A stretch of 64,000 nt of DNA, from positions 434,001 through 498,000 of the forward strand of contig NZ_JAQGCZ010000003.1 in assembly GCF_027706845.1 (NCBI RefSeq), read 5' to 3'. Made by a program: the position numbers and the translations under genes. The notes under the pieces were generated by a model. The model saw nothing but the letters and a program-made list of their open reading frames with translations, made no database searches and had not been told where the DNA came from. Below are positions 50,892 to 59,356 of this stretch, one piece after another (positions within the stretch are counted from its first letter, which is position 1; each line of letters opens with the position of its first letter). The stretch is from Mycolicibacterium sp. BiH015. GTDB taxonomy: Bacteria > Actinomycetota > Actinomycetes > Mycobacteriales > Mycobacteriaceae.

Positions 50892-52085
50892 CTAGGAGGA
50901 GGAGTCGGCTGACTCCCGATCGCTGCTTGGCTCAGCCTCCGAGGCATCCGACTCCGTCGAATCTGTCGACTCCGTCGCTGCGGTGCCGGTTTCGCCCTCC
51001 TCGACACTCGCGGCATCGCTCAGTTGATCGCTGAGGCTGGAGGGGGCCTCTTGGTCGGCCTTGGTGGTCGCGTCCGCTTCAGCGTCTTCCTGCGGCGCCG
51101 CGGTGGTCGCGACGTCCACGTCTTCAACCTCGGCGACCTCGGGCGTCACGATTTCCCGAATGCTCTCGGGCACATCGGGTCCGGCGAGACGCGCGGCGAC
51201 ATTCGCCGGGTCGTTCCGGCTGTAAGCCCTGTCGATGGTGGCCCTAAGCTCGGCTTCGCGCGGGGCCAGGCTGGGGTTGGCCTGCACGAGTGGCAGCGGC
51301 TCGGTGGGCACCAGATAACGGACAGTGGTGCCGCCCAACGAGTTCTCCGTCACCGTGGTGTTCTCCTTCGGCACCTCCGAGATGTCAGAGAACATCATTG
51401 GGACGTGCACGAGAGTCGACCCGAGCAGGGCGTTCTGGATCGCGGTGAAGCTGAAACGATCAGGGAAGTCGGCCATCCCGTCGTACTCGCCGGTGATCTC
51501 GGCGGTGTCGTAGACGGTCTCGGGCGGTTGCCGGTAGGTGTAGTCGTACTCTTCGTTGTATTCCTCAGTGTCGTCGATGATCTCCTGGCGGCTCGAGTCC
51601 GCTACCACCACGAAGTTGATGTCGTCGGCGGCGGGATCCTCCTCGCCGTCGGTCTGCCATGCGCGCAGTGTTTCGGTCACCACCAGAGATCCGGCCGACA
51701 GGCCGACCACGGTGACCACCTCACCGTCGAGCGGGTTGCCGTCCGCGTCGCGCTCCAGTTGCGCGAGCGCGTCGTCGATCTGGGCATCGAGGTTGGCGCG
51801 GCCGATTTCGATGGACTGACCCAATGTCATGTCGTCAGCACCGGTATACGGCCTTGCCTCGGCCGGCCAGTTCACCGAGACGCGCTGATCGTAATCCTGC
51901 AGCGCTCCGCCGAGCAGCGCAGACATCACGACGTCGTGCAATGTCGGCGTGCCGATTCCGCCGATGACGATCGCCGTGCTGATCGCCCCAGCTTGGGTGG
52001 CTCCCGTCATGGCGAGAAGCGCCGAGGCCGCCGCCGCTCCGCACGCAATACCCGTTGTACGCATTCCTTGTTTAGTGATTCGCAT
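50892..52085 (-). CDS. Secreted PE-PPE-domain serine hydrolase
   Basis: A 397-residue protein with a signal peptide (hydrophobic GIACGAAAASALLAMTGATQAGA) followed by the PE-PPE domain, an alpha/beta-hydrolase with the nucleophile in VGLSAGS and the typical GGIGTPTL and FPDRFSFTAIQNAL. It lacks an N-terminal PE or PPE domain, like other free-standing members that act as esterases or cutinase-like lipases. The last 80 residues are very acidic and Ser/Asp/Glu-rich. The ATG at 52085 has GGGGGAG six bases upstream; an upstream TTG/GTG start at 52100 overlaps that site. Confidence 0.83.
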   Translation of the reverse strand: MRITKQGMRTTGIACGAAAASALLAMTGATQAGAISTAIVIGGIGTPTLHDVVMSALLGGALQDYDQRVSVNWPAEARPYTGADDMTLGQSIEIGRANLDAQIDDALAQLERDADGNPLDGEVVTVVGLSAGSLVVTETLRAWQTDGEEDPAADDINFVVVADSSRQEIIDDTEEYNEEYDYTYRQPPETVYDTAEITGEYDGMADFPDRFSFTAIQNALLGSTLVHVPMMFSDISEVPKENTTVTENSLGGTTVRYLVPTEPLPLVQANPSLAPREAELRATIDRAYSRNDPANVAARLAGPDVPESIREIVTPEVAEVEDVDVATTAAPQEDAEADATTKADQEAPSSLSDQLSDAASVEEGETGTAATESTDSTESDASEAEPSSDRESADSSS

Positions 52086-52431
52086 CGGAATCTCCCCCAA
52101 AATTGGTGTCTATCCGTCGATTTCGCCCGAGTGGGGCGTGATTAAAGAGTGCGCAGCAGAAAAATCGACAAAACCTCTAATTCTCACAAATGCAGAGACA
52201 GCGAACCGATCGGCGATTGTCTCAACTGACCGTTTCGCACGTCGTCATCCCCGGGCGCTTGCCACTTCTCGACAATTGGTTTGAGGGCCTTCGTTGCCGG
52301 CGATGGCGCGAGTTAATAATTTCGGCAGCAACAGACACCGAGTCGGGGCGCGCCGAGCTACTGGAGTAGAGATCCCGGTGGCTCAGAATGGCGCCGACAG
52401 CAATCGTCGCCGCGAAAGATCGTCTACCGGC
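52086..52431. other. Intergenic region, 346 bp
   Basis: Between the PE-PPE esterase start and the YihY-type gene stop. AT-richer than its surroundings, particularly 52150-52220 and 52300-52320. No supported gene or clear promoter; it should hold the esterase promoter. Confidence 0.5.
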
Positions 52432-53457
52432 TCAGGCGCTTTCGTGCGACTGAGCCGGCCTGCGCGGTGCTTCGCCGTTGTCCATCCGTGCTTCGCCTTC
52501 CGGCTGCGGACCTCCGAACGACACGTCAACCTGTTGAAAGCTCTTGGCTCGCTGCGCTTCTGCCTGCCCCGCGTAAGCCTTGCGGTCGGCGGCGGTGAGG
52601 TCGACATTGTCGGTGAAGGGGGTCAGCAACGCCCTCGGATGAAGGCGGTCCACCCGGACGACGTTGATTTCGGCGCACAGCATCAGCGCGACCGACACCA
52701 GATAGAGGAATGCCAGCAGGCCCAGGACAATGGCGAACACGCTGTTGGTGACGCTCGCCGACGCGACAACATGCGACACGTAGGTGGCGCCGAACCATTG
52801 CAGCACTTGCCAGACCACGGCGGCGAGTACCGCTCCTGGCATCACCTGCGCCCAGGTGAGAGGCCGCACCGTGGTCACCCGGAAGGCCACCGCACATACC
52901 GCGGTGTTCAGCAGCACGGACGCCAAAAGGATCCCGACTGTCCCGATAAAGCCCAGAGTCGCCCAGTTCCTGCCCAATCCCGTGAGGAGCGTCGTTGCCA
53001 CAAGTGCCGATCCCAGGATTACCAACAGCAGCAAGCTGTGGAGGCGCGACTTGATCGGGTCGCGACGGCCGAACCTGGGGACGGACCACACGGTGTTCAT
53101 CGCGTTCTGCAGGGCTTGACCGACGCCGAGCCCACCGTAAAGCGCTCCGAGGATTCCGATGACGACCGCTGTCGTGCCACCGCTGAGCGTCTCGGGCCGG
53201 CTCAACTGGTCTCCGATCAGCGGCAACTGGCTGATCGCCGAATCGACGATCTGGGCACGCCATTCCGGGCGGTTCCAGAGCAGCACACCGAGGGTGGTGG
53301 TCAGCAGAAGAAGCAGCGGGAAGAGCGAGACAAAGGCGTAGTAGGTCAGCAGAGCGGCCAGATAGCCGCCCTGGTCGTCGAGATATTTGTAGACGACCGC
53401 GATGATGAAGCCCGCGAACCTGCTCCGTTGCTGCAGGCGATCCAGCCACTTCACCAT
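52432..53457 (-). CDS. YihY/BrkB-type inner-membrane protein
   Basis: A 341-residue membrane protein with about six helices in the first 270 residues and a polar, likely cytoplasmic tail of about 60. The N-terminal GGYLAALLTYYAFVSLFPLLLLL is the signature region of the YihY/UPF0761 (BrkB, formerly misnamed RNase BN) family. Function unknown. The ATG at 53457 is chosen because GGGAGG lies five bases before it; an ATG at 53472 overlaps this site. Confidence 0.88.
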   Translation of the reverse strand: MVKWLDRLQQRSRFAGFIIAVVYKYLDDQGGYLAALLTYYAFVSLFPLLLLLTTTLGVLLWNRPEWRAQIVDSAISQLPLIGDQLSRPETLSGGTTAVVIGILGALYGGLGVGQALQNAMNTVWSVPRFGRRDPIKSRLHSLLLLVILGSALVATTLLTGLGRNWATLGFIGTVGILLASVLLNTAVCAVAFRVTTVRPLTWAQVMPGAVLAAVVWQVLQWFGATYVSHVVASASVTNSVFAIVLGLLAFLYLVSVALMLCAEINVVRVDRLHPRALLTPFTDNVDLTAADRKAYAGQAEAQRAKSFQQVDVSFGGPQPEGEARMDNGEAPRRPAQSHESA

Positions 53458-53638
53458 CGTGACCTCCCGCATGTCCGGCGGCGCTGTACCGCCACGCGAC
53501 GGAGTACCCGATTACCTGCGGGTTCACGCGGTCCCGCTGCCCGCGAGCCCGATTTCAGGAAAACCCGCGTTTGGATTTGACGAAGTGGGCAATACCCTCG
53601 TGACCGCAGTCCCCCTATGCAGTGGATTGGAAAGACCA

Positions 53639-53794
53639 ATGATTGTTCTCGGCATCATCCTCTTGTTGATCGGATACTTCACCAGCCTGTCGATCCTCTA
53701 CACCATCGGCGGCATCCTGGTAGTCGTCGGTGTCATCCTGTGGATTCTCGGCGCCGTCGGACGTCCGGTCGGCGGGCGAAAAGTCTGGTTCTGA
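53639..53794 (+). CDS. Small hydrophobic membrane protein (DUF6131-like)
   Basis: A 51-residue protein with two membrane helices (IVLGIILLLIGYF and ILYTIGGILVVVGVILWIL) and a short basic tail (GRPVGGRKVWF). It resembles the small DUF6131 proteins of actinobacteria; function unknown. GGAAAG precedes the ATG at 53639. A longer frame from 53402 overlaps the divergent YihY-type gene and is rejected. A 14-base-stem terminator follows. Confidence 0.7.
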   Translation: MIVLGIILLLIGYFTSLSILYTIGGILVVVGVILWILGAVGRPVGGRKVWF

Positions 53795-54260
53795 CAACCT
53801 AAATCAGTCATTTCGAATGGCGAGGCCGAGCGGTGGCCTCGCCATTCGTCATGTTCAGGGACTGGCATCCCAAAGGCGGGGTGGCAGAAACGGATCAGGC
53901 ATGCCAAAGCTACGCGAATACAGCCAAACGCTCAGCTCAACGGGGTACTGACGAGGATTGACACGCCGAACAGTGCGTCCTTCGGCTTGCTTTCCCTGGC
54001 GAGCGACGTATTGTCGGAGGCAGGCCATATTGTGTGACCACCCCGCGGCGAATAACCCGGTGCAAGCCGTCGACGCGGAGAGTTACCTGCCGCAGCAAGC
54101 GCATGTCGAGAATCTGGCGTGATCCCTGTTGGTCCGTATGCCAATCGCTAGCCGGCGGCCCATTATGTGACGCGAGTGAGCACAGCCCCTTTCGTAGATT
54201 GCCTCGTCAGGAAAGCGCGAGCGACCTCGACACTTACGCGTCACGGCACTTCAGAGAGCC
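53795..54260. other. Intergenic region, 466 bp
   Basis: It begins with the terminator at 53814-53848. The rest, up to the first sigma-factor gene, has no supported gene. Composition is more mixed than in coding DNA. I see no SigF-type promoter before the first sigma gene, unlike the second. The region could hold an untranslated RNA, but nothing specific is visible. Confidence 0.5.
53814..53848 (+). terminator. Strong hairpin terminator
   Basis: CGAATGGCGAGGCC and GGCCTCGCCATTCG form a perfect 14-base stem with a seven-base loop (GAGCGGT), 19 bases after the stop of the small membrane protein gene. No T-run. Confidence 0.8.
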
Positions 54261-55076
54261 GTGATCTTCATGCAGACCCTTCAAGAACGAACCACTCAGA
54301 GACGTCCCGCACGGACGCGGGACGGATACGACGACGTCCTCGACATGTTCCGCGAACTCGCGCAGCACGAGGACGGCTCGCCTGCCTTTCGACGGCAGCG
54401 TGACGCCATCATCGAACGTTGCCTGCCACTGGCCGACCACATCGCGCGCCGTTTCCGCGGACGCGGTGAGGCACACGAAGACCTGGTGCAGGTGGCCCGA
54501 GTCGGACTCCTCAATGCCGTCAATCGCTTCGACGTCGACTCGGCCAATGATTTTTTGGCGTTCGCCGTGCCCACGATGATGGGAGAAGTCCGTCGCTACT
54601 TCCGCGACCACGGCTGGTCGCTGAAGGTGCCCCGCCGCCTCAAAGAGCTCAATGTACGGCTGAATTCGGCTCGCGCAGAGCTGACCCAAATGCTGAACCG
54701 TGCGCCAACCCCCACCGAGCTCGCGGCCCATCTCGGGATGGACCGTGAAGAAGTTGTCGAGGGCTTGGTCGCCGCGAACGCCTATTCCACACGGTCCACC
54801 GAGCAGGCGACCCAATTCAGCAGTGAGGGTGAAGGACTCACCCTTCAGGATACGTTCGGCTCACTCGACAACAACATCCAACGCGTCATCGACGTCGAGA
54901 CGGTGTATCCGCTTCTGGCCAACCTGCCCGAGCGTGATCGCCTGGTGTTGAAACTGCGATTCTTCGATGACAAGACCCAGTCGCAGATCGCCGAAGAGAT
55001 CGGCGTCTCGCAGATGCACGTATCTCGACTGCTGTCGCGGGCGCTCGCGACTCTGCGGGACCAGGTCAACAGCTGA
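54261..55076 (+). CDS. SigF/SigB-family RNA polymerase sigma factor (first copy)
   Basis: A 271-residue group 3 sigma factor with regions 2 (DLVQVARVGLLNAVNRFD, PTMMGEVRRYFRDHGW), 3 (APTPTELAAHLGMDREEV) and 4 (LKLRFFDDKTQSQIAEEIGVSQMHVSRLL). It belongs with SigF/SigB/SigG stress factors. Start GTG at 54261 or ATG at 54270; AGAGAG lies just upstream. No anti-sigma gene is adjacent. It is 171 bases before a second, related sigma gene. Confidence 0.88.
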   Translation: MIFMQTLQERTTQRRPARTRDGYDDVLDMFRELAQHEDGSPAFRRQRDAIIERCLPLADHIARRFRGRGEAHEDLVQVARVGLLNAVNRFDVDSANDFLAFAVPTMMGEVRRYFRDHGWSLKVPRRLKELNVRLNSARAELTQMLNRAPTPTELAAHLGMDREEVVEGLVAANAYSTRSTEQATQFSSEGEGLTLQDTFGSLDNNIQRVIDVETVYPLLANLPERDRLVLKLRFFDDKTQSQIAEEIGVSQMHVSRLLSRALATLRDQVNS

Positions 55077-55163
55077 GGGCTTTTGCGCGGCGGTGCAACG
55101 GGGTAACTCCTGACGTGGGGGTCACAGCTCGGACCCGTTGGCCGCCGCCTCGCCGATGCCGTA

Positions 55164-55189
55164 GGTTTGTCGAAAGATGCGCTGGGGTA
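55164..55189 (+). promoter_or_regulatory. SigF-type promoter
   Basis: GGTTT (55164-55168) and GGGTA (55185-55189) with a 16-base spacer exactly match the mycobacterial SigF consensus (GGTTT-N15-17-GGGTA). The -10 element ends 58 bases before the TTG of the second sigma gene, so this gene is probably transcribed by a SigF-type holoenzyme, perhaps by itself. Confidence 0.75.
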
Positions 55190-55247
55190 CCCGCCGGCAT
55201 CAGGTTCAGACCGAGCCGCCCACCTAAACGACATTTAGGAGCGCTCG

Positions 55248-56063
55248 TTGTCGTCTCAATCGCGTGCTGACTACACCGATATCCCGGCAATGATCCGCGA
55301 TCTCAGGCAACTGGAGCGCGCGTCGGTGGAGTACCGGCGTCTGCACGAGTCGATCATCCAGCGCACACTGCCATTGGCGCATCACACGGCCCGCCGCTTC
55401 CGGGGCCGCGGCCAGGCGCACGACGACCTCGTACAGGTGGCCAGCGTCGGGCTGCTGAATGCCGTCAATCGTTTCGACCCGGACAGTGGCTCGGATTTCC
55501 TTGCGTTTGCGGTGCCCACGATCATGGGCGAAGTGCGTCGCCATTTCCGCGATTACGGATGGGCGGTGAAAGTCCCACGCCGCCTAAAAGATCTGAACCA
55601 GCAACTCGCGAAAGCCCGCTCTGAGCTCAGCCAGACGATCGGACGCGCACCCACCGCGAGCGAGATTGCTGCACACCTGGGGGTCGACCGCGAGGAAGTT
55701 GTTCAGGCCACCATCGCCGGCGCCAACTATTCGACCATGTCGACCGATGCAGCCGTCGGCCCCGACGGTGAATTCCTCACTCTGCGAGAGACATTGGGTC
55801 AGCCCGATCCCAGACTGGACCAGATTGTCGACATCGAGACGATCCGCCCGTTGCTCGAGAAGCTGCCGGGGCGCGAACAGGCGGTCCTCAAGATGCGGTT
55901 CTTCGACGAACTCACCCAGACCCAGATCGCGGAGCGCATCGGCTATTCACAGATGCATGTGTCCCGCTTGCTTGCCAGCGCCCTGAAGACTCTGCGGACT
56001 CAGGCGCTCAACGACGGACGGGCACCCCAGCCGGCGACACACCGAGGCGAACGCGTGGCATAG
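55248..56063 (+). CDS. SigF/SigB-family RNA polymerase sigma factor (second copy)
   Basis: A 271-residue paralogue of the sigma factor at 54261, with the same region 2, 3 and 4 motifs (DLVQVASVGLLNAVNRFD, PTIMGEVRRHFRDYGW, LKMRFFDELTQTQIAERIGYSQMHVSRLL). The TTG at 55248 has AGGAG about seven bases upstream. A consensus SigF promoter precedes it. Its own C-terminus has a 20-residue polar extension. Tandem copies may reflect duplication and division of labour under different stresses. Confidence 0.88.
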   Translation: MSSQSRADYTDIPAMIRDLRQLERASVEYRRLHESIIQRTLPLAHHTARRFRGRGQAHDDLVQVASVGLLNAVNRFDPDSGSDFLAFAVPTIMGEVRRHFRDYGWAVKVPRRLKDLNQQLAKARSELSQTIGRAPTASEIAAHLGVDREEVVQATIAGANYSTMSTDAAVGPDGEFLTLRETLGQPDPRLDQIVDIETIRPLLEKLPGREQAVLKMRFFDELTQTQIAERIGYSQMHVSRLLASALKTLRTQALNDGRAPQPATHRGERVA

Positions 56064-56209
56064 CGGGCCGAAAATGGCTGGTTACGGCCATCGTTGCGCT
56101 TGTGCGCCAACGGTTTCGTCACGTTTTGCCGCCTGAGCCAAGGGTACGCAGCCACAGCAGAGGGTCGCGTGGCCGGCGCGATTCGTCTAGAAGAAGGAGG
56201 ACGTCCTTG

Positions 56210-57277
56210 GTGCGTGTTGCATCCGTTCCTGCGTCTCACGTCTACGTACGTCACCTATCCGATCCTCGCGGAAGCTGCGGCGTTTCGCGGCTGCCCGACC
56301 CGATCCCCGCCGACGGTCGAACCGTCCCCGGTGGATGGTGGCCCCCTCTGATGCTGGAGCCGGGATGGGTCAGTGACAACCACGAACACTTCGACGTCTT
56401 CCACGTTCATTTCGGTTTCGACGCAATCGGCGCCGACGTTCTGACCGGTGTGGTACAGGAACTCAAATCCCATCACAAACCTCTCGTATACACCGTGCAC
56501 GACCTGCGCAATCCCCACCACCGAGACCCCGAGGCACACATCCTGCAGCAGGACGTTCTCGTTGCAGCCGCCGACACCCTCGTGACACTGACACCCGGTG
56601 CCGCACAGGAAATTCGGCGACGCTGGGACAGGGACGCGATTGTCCTGCCCCACCCCCACGTCCTTGGCCGCGACCAGATCGAGGCTGCGCGCCCGCCCAC
56701 TGACCGCTTCGTCGTCGGCGTCCACGTCAAGAGCCTACGAGCCAACATGGATCCGATACCGGTCCTCAACTCGCTGACCGAGATCACCGCGGGACTACCC
56801 GGCGCCGAACTGTCAATCGACATCCACGACGAGGTGTTCTTTCCCGACAACCATTGGTACGCACCTGAGGTCGGACACGCCGTGCGCGAGTTCGCCCGGC
56901 ACGACCACGTCCAGCTGAATGAACATCCCTACTTCTCCGATGTCGAACTGTGGGATTATCTGTCTTCGCTGTCGGTATCTGTACTGCCGTACCGGTTCGG
57001 CACGCACTCGGGATGGCTGGAAGCGTGCTACGACCTCGGAACCGCGGTGATCTCCCCCACCTGCGGGTTCTATGGCCAACAACGGCCGTGTCGCGAATTT
57101 ACCTTCACCGAAGATGAATTCGACGAAGACTCGCTATGCCGCGCGGTTGAGCACCTCTACGGCGAATGGCTCAGCGGTATCGACCCACCCCGGCCGACCT
57201 GGCAGCAGCGGCGCTCAGAACGGCGGATGCTTGCCGCAGCGCATCGACACATCTACGAGCGGGTGTCCGCTCAATGA
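56210..57277 (+). CDS. GT-B glycosyltransferase, first gene of a glycosyltransferase cluster
   Basis: A 355-residue protein with a GT-B-like plan: N-terminal FDVFHVHFGFDAIG and YTVHDLRNPHH, and a C-terminal donor-side stretch PYRFGTHSGWLEACYDLGTAVI. The GTG at 56210 is supported by AAGGAGG at 56194-56200; the open frame upstream is not protein-like. Donor and acceptor unknown. Overlaps the next glycosyltransferase gene by four bases. Confidence 0.75.
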   Translation: MRVASVPASHVYVRHLSDPRGSCGVSRLPDPIPADGRTVPGGWWPPLMLEPGWVSDNHEHFDVFHVHFGFDAIGADVLTGVVQELKSHHKPLVYTVHDLRNPHHRDPEAHILQQDVLVAAADTLVTLTPGAAQEIRRRWDRDAIVLPHPHVLGRDQIEAARPPTDRFVVGVHVKSLRANMDPIPVLNSLTEITAGLPGAELSIDIHDEVFFPDNHWYAPEVGHAVREFARHDHVQLNEHPYFSDVELWDYLSSLSVSVLPYRFGTHSGWLEACYDLGTAVISPTCGFYGQQRPCREFTFTEDEFDEDSLCRAVEHLYGEWLSGIDPPRPTWQQRRSERRMLAAAHRHIYERVSAQ

Positions 57278-58512
57278 CCAATGCACTGCGTATTGCGCTG
57301 ATCGCGTCGTCGAGATTCCCGATCTGTCAGCCCTTCGCCGGAGGTTTGGAAGCTCACGTGTGGCACCTCGCCCGGGCTCTCGCCCAGCAGGGTCACGAGG
57401 TGTCCCTTTTTGCCGCACCGGGCTCCGACGTCGATTTCGATTGCTCGACCCTGTCGGTGCGTCCGCTGAGTTTGTCGCCTGCGGCGAAGGCCGACATCTC
57501 GATGCCCGCAGCCGAATTCATGGCTGAGCACCATGCCTATCTCACGCTGATGCTGCAACTCGGGGGCAGCGACGCCAACACCTTCGACGTCGTGCACAAC
57601 CACAGCCTGCACTACCTACCGGTTGCCATGGCATCCACCTTGTCCACCCCGATGCTGACCACTGTGCACACACCGCCCACGCCGTGGCTGGAGTCGGCGA
57701 TCCAGGCCTCACGCGGATGCGAGACACGGTTCGCGGCGGTGTCACGGCACACCGCGGCGGCGTGGGTGCACAGCGGCCAGCAATTTACTGTGGTGCCCAA
57801 CGGAATCGACGCCCGGGGCTGGCCGCTGGGCCCAGGCGGCGAAGGCGTCGTGTGGTTCGGCCGGATCACTCCCGAGAAGGCCCCTCATCTTGCGATCGAA
57901 GCCGCGCGCGCCGCTGCACGTCCCATCACCCTGGCGGGCCCTATCGCCGACCGGCGATACTACGCCGAGCACATCGAGCCTCTCCTGAGCGCCGATGTCC
58001 GCTACGCCGGGCACCTGACCCAGCACGACCTCGCGCGGCTCGTCGGGTCCGCGGCCGTCGCGTTGGTCACCCCGGCGTGGGACGAACCATACGGATTGGT
58101 TGTTGCCGAGGCGATGTGTTGCGGCACACCAGTTGTCGCCTTCAGCCGCGGCGGCATACCGGAACTCGTTTCCGAAAGCTCTGGATGCCTCGTCGCACCC
58201 GGCGACATCAACGCTCTGGCGGCCGCCATACCCGTGGCGGCCCGCCTGCCTCGCCTCCAGGTACGTGAGCACGCCGTGCGGTGTTGCTCGTCGGCCGCCA
58301 TGGTCGAGGCGTACCTGTCCATCTACCGGCACATGATCTCCGCCAGGAACGACGACACCGATGATCGGCTATTACATCCACCACCACGGCTACGGACATC
58401 TGGCACGAGCCGTCAGCATCAGCGCACACCTGCGACGGCCTGTCACAGCGCTGACGTCCCGGATCGTCTCGCAACCCCATCCGTTCACGGAGATCGTCAA
58501 CCTGCCCCGTGA
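57274..58512 (+). CDS. GT4-family glycosyltransferase
   Basis: A 412-residue GT-B enzyme: N-terminal FAGGLEAHVWHLARALAQQGHEV, VVPNGIDARGW, GRITPEKAPHLAIEAA and the EPYGLVVAEAMCCGTPVVAF acidic motif. ATG start in a four-base overlap. The last 50 residues (after IYRHMISARND) run over the start of the next gene for 152 bases in another frame and are Pro/Arg/Gln-rich, unlike the family; an older stop near 58363 seems to have been lost. Confidence 0.85.
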   Translation: MTNALRIALIASSRFPICQPFAGGLEAHVWHLARALAQQGHEVSLFAAPGSDVDFDCSTLSVRPLSLSPAAKADISMPAAEFMAEHHAYLTLMLQLGGSDANTFDVVHNHSLHYLPVAMASTLSTPMLTTVHTPPTPWLESAIQASRGCETRFAAVSRHTAAAWVHSGQQFTVVPNGIDARGWPLGPGGEGVVWFGRITPEKAPHLAIEAARAAARPITLAGPIADRRYYAEHIEPLLSADVRYAGHLTQHDLARLVGSAAVALVTPAWDEPYGLVVAEAMCCGTPVVAFSRGGIPELVSESSGCLVAPGDINALAAAIPVAARLPRLQVREHAVRCCSSAAMVEAYLSIYRHMISARNDDTDDRLLHPPPRLRTSGTSRQHQRTPATACHSADVPDRLATPSVHGDRQPAP

Positions 58513-59356
58513 CGACAGCGCCGCCGTTGTGTCCGAGCCCACCGCAGGCGGCGCGCTGCACTGGGCCCCCCACCACGATCCCGGGTACGGCGCACGAATG
58601 CAGGCTCTCGCCCGGTGGGTCGCCGGCGCCCAGCCCGAGGCTTGCGTCGTCGACGTATCGGTGGAAGTCGCACTCTTCCTCCGTCTTCTAGGTGTTCCCG
58701 TCATCGTTTTCGCGCTGCCGGGAGAGCGGACCGACTCCGCCCATGTTCTCGTCCACCGGGTTGCCGACCACATCCTGGCGGCGTGGCCGGCGGCACTGAA
58801 CTCACCCCACTGGCTTCTCCCGCACGCGGGTAAGACGACCTATGTCGGAGGGATCAGCCGATTTGAGGGCCGCCCTCGGTCGACGGGCCCGCACGACGAC
58901 CCCGGCACGTCGAAGGTGCTTCTTCTCGGCGGCGCCGGGGGCGGATTCGGAGACCACACGCCAGAGCTGGCAGGCGTGACGTGGCGGGTAATCGGCGGCG
59001 ATACCGGCGCCTGGGTCGCCGACCCGTGGACGGAGATCTGCGCTGCCGATGTCGTCGTCAGCCACGCGGGCCAGAACAGCATCGCAGACCTCGCCGCGGC
59101 GGGCCGACCGGCGGTGATCATCCCTCAACCGCGTCCTTTCGGAGAGCAGCAGGCCACCGCGGAGGTGCTCAGCCGTCACGGGCTTGCCCTCGCAGAGGCG
59201 CAGTGGCCATCGCGGGACCACTGGCCGCACCTGTTGCGCCGGGCGAGGAGCATCGACACACGCCGGTGGAGGCGGTGGCAGGTCCGGGGTGCGGCCGCAC
59301 GTGCCGCAGATGCGATCGAGGCCACGGCCACGCGTTGCCGTGCGGCGGCGTCGTGA
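58361..59356 (+). CDS. MurG-like (GT28-type) glycosyltransferase
   Basis: A 331-residue protein starting MIGYYIHHHGYGHLARAV, the typical beginning of the UDP-sugar transferases related to MurG, and ending with the donor-binding VVSHAGQNSIADLAAAGRPAVIIPQPRPFGEQ. It probably adds a sugar to a lipid or secondary metabolite. It overlaps the previous gene by 152 bases and the next by four. Confidence 0.78.
   Translation: MIGYYIHHHGYGHLARAVSISAHLRRPVTALTSRIVSQPHPFTEIVNLPRDDSAAVVSEPTAGGALHWAPHHDPGYGARMQALARWVAGAQPEACVVDVSVEVALFLRLLGVPVIVFALPGERTDSAHVLVHRVADHILAAWPAALNSPHWLLPHAGKTTYVGGISRFEGRPRSTGPHDDPGTSKVLLLGGAGGGFGDHTPELAGVTWRVIGGDTGAWVADPWTEICAADVVVSHAGQNSIADLAAAGRPAVIIPQPRPFGEQQATAEVLSRHGLALAEAQWPSRDHWPHLLRRARSIDTRRWRRWQVRGAAARAADAIEATATRCRAAAS

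Noticed and set aside
52294..53580. A 428-residue plus-strand frame opposite the YihY-type gene
   Set aside because: Composition is Arg/Gln/His-rich as expected of an antisense shadow; the minus strand encodes a normal membrane protein.
53569..53592. GTTT and GGGCA before the small membrane protein considered as a SigF promoter
   Set aside because: The spacer is only 14 bases and the -10 has a mismatch, so it does not meet the pattern of the other sites.
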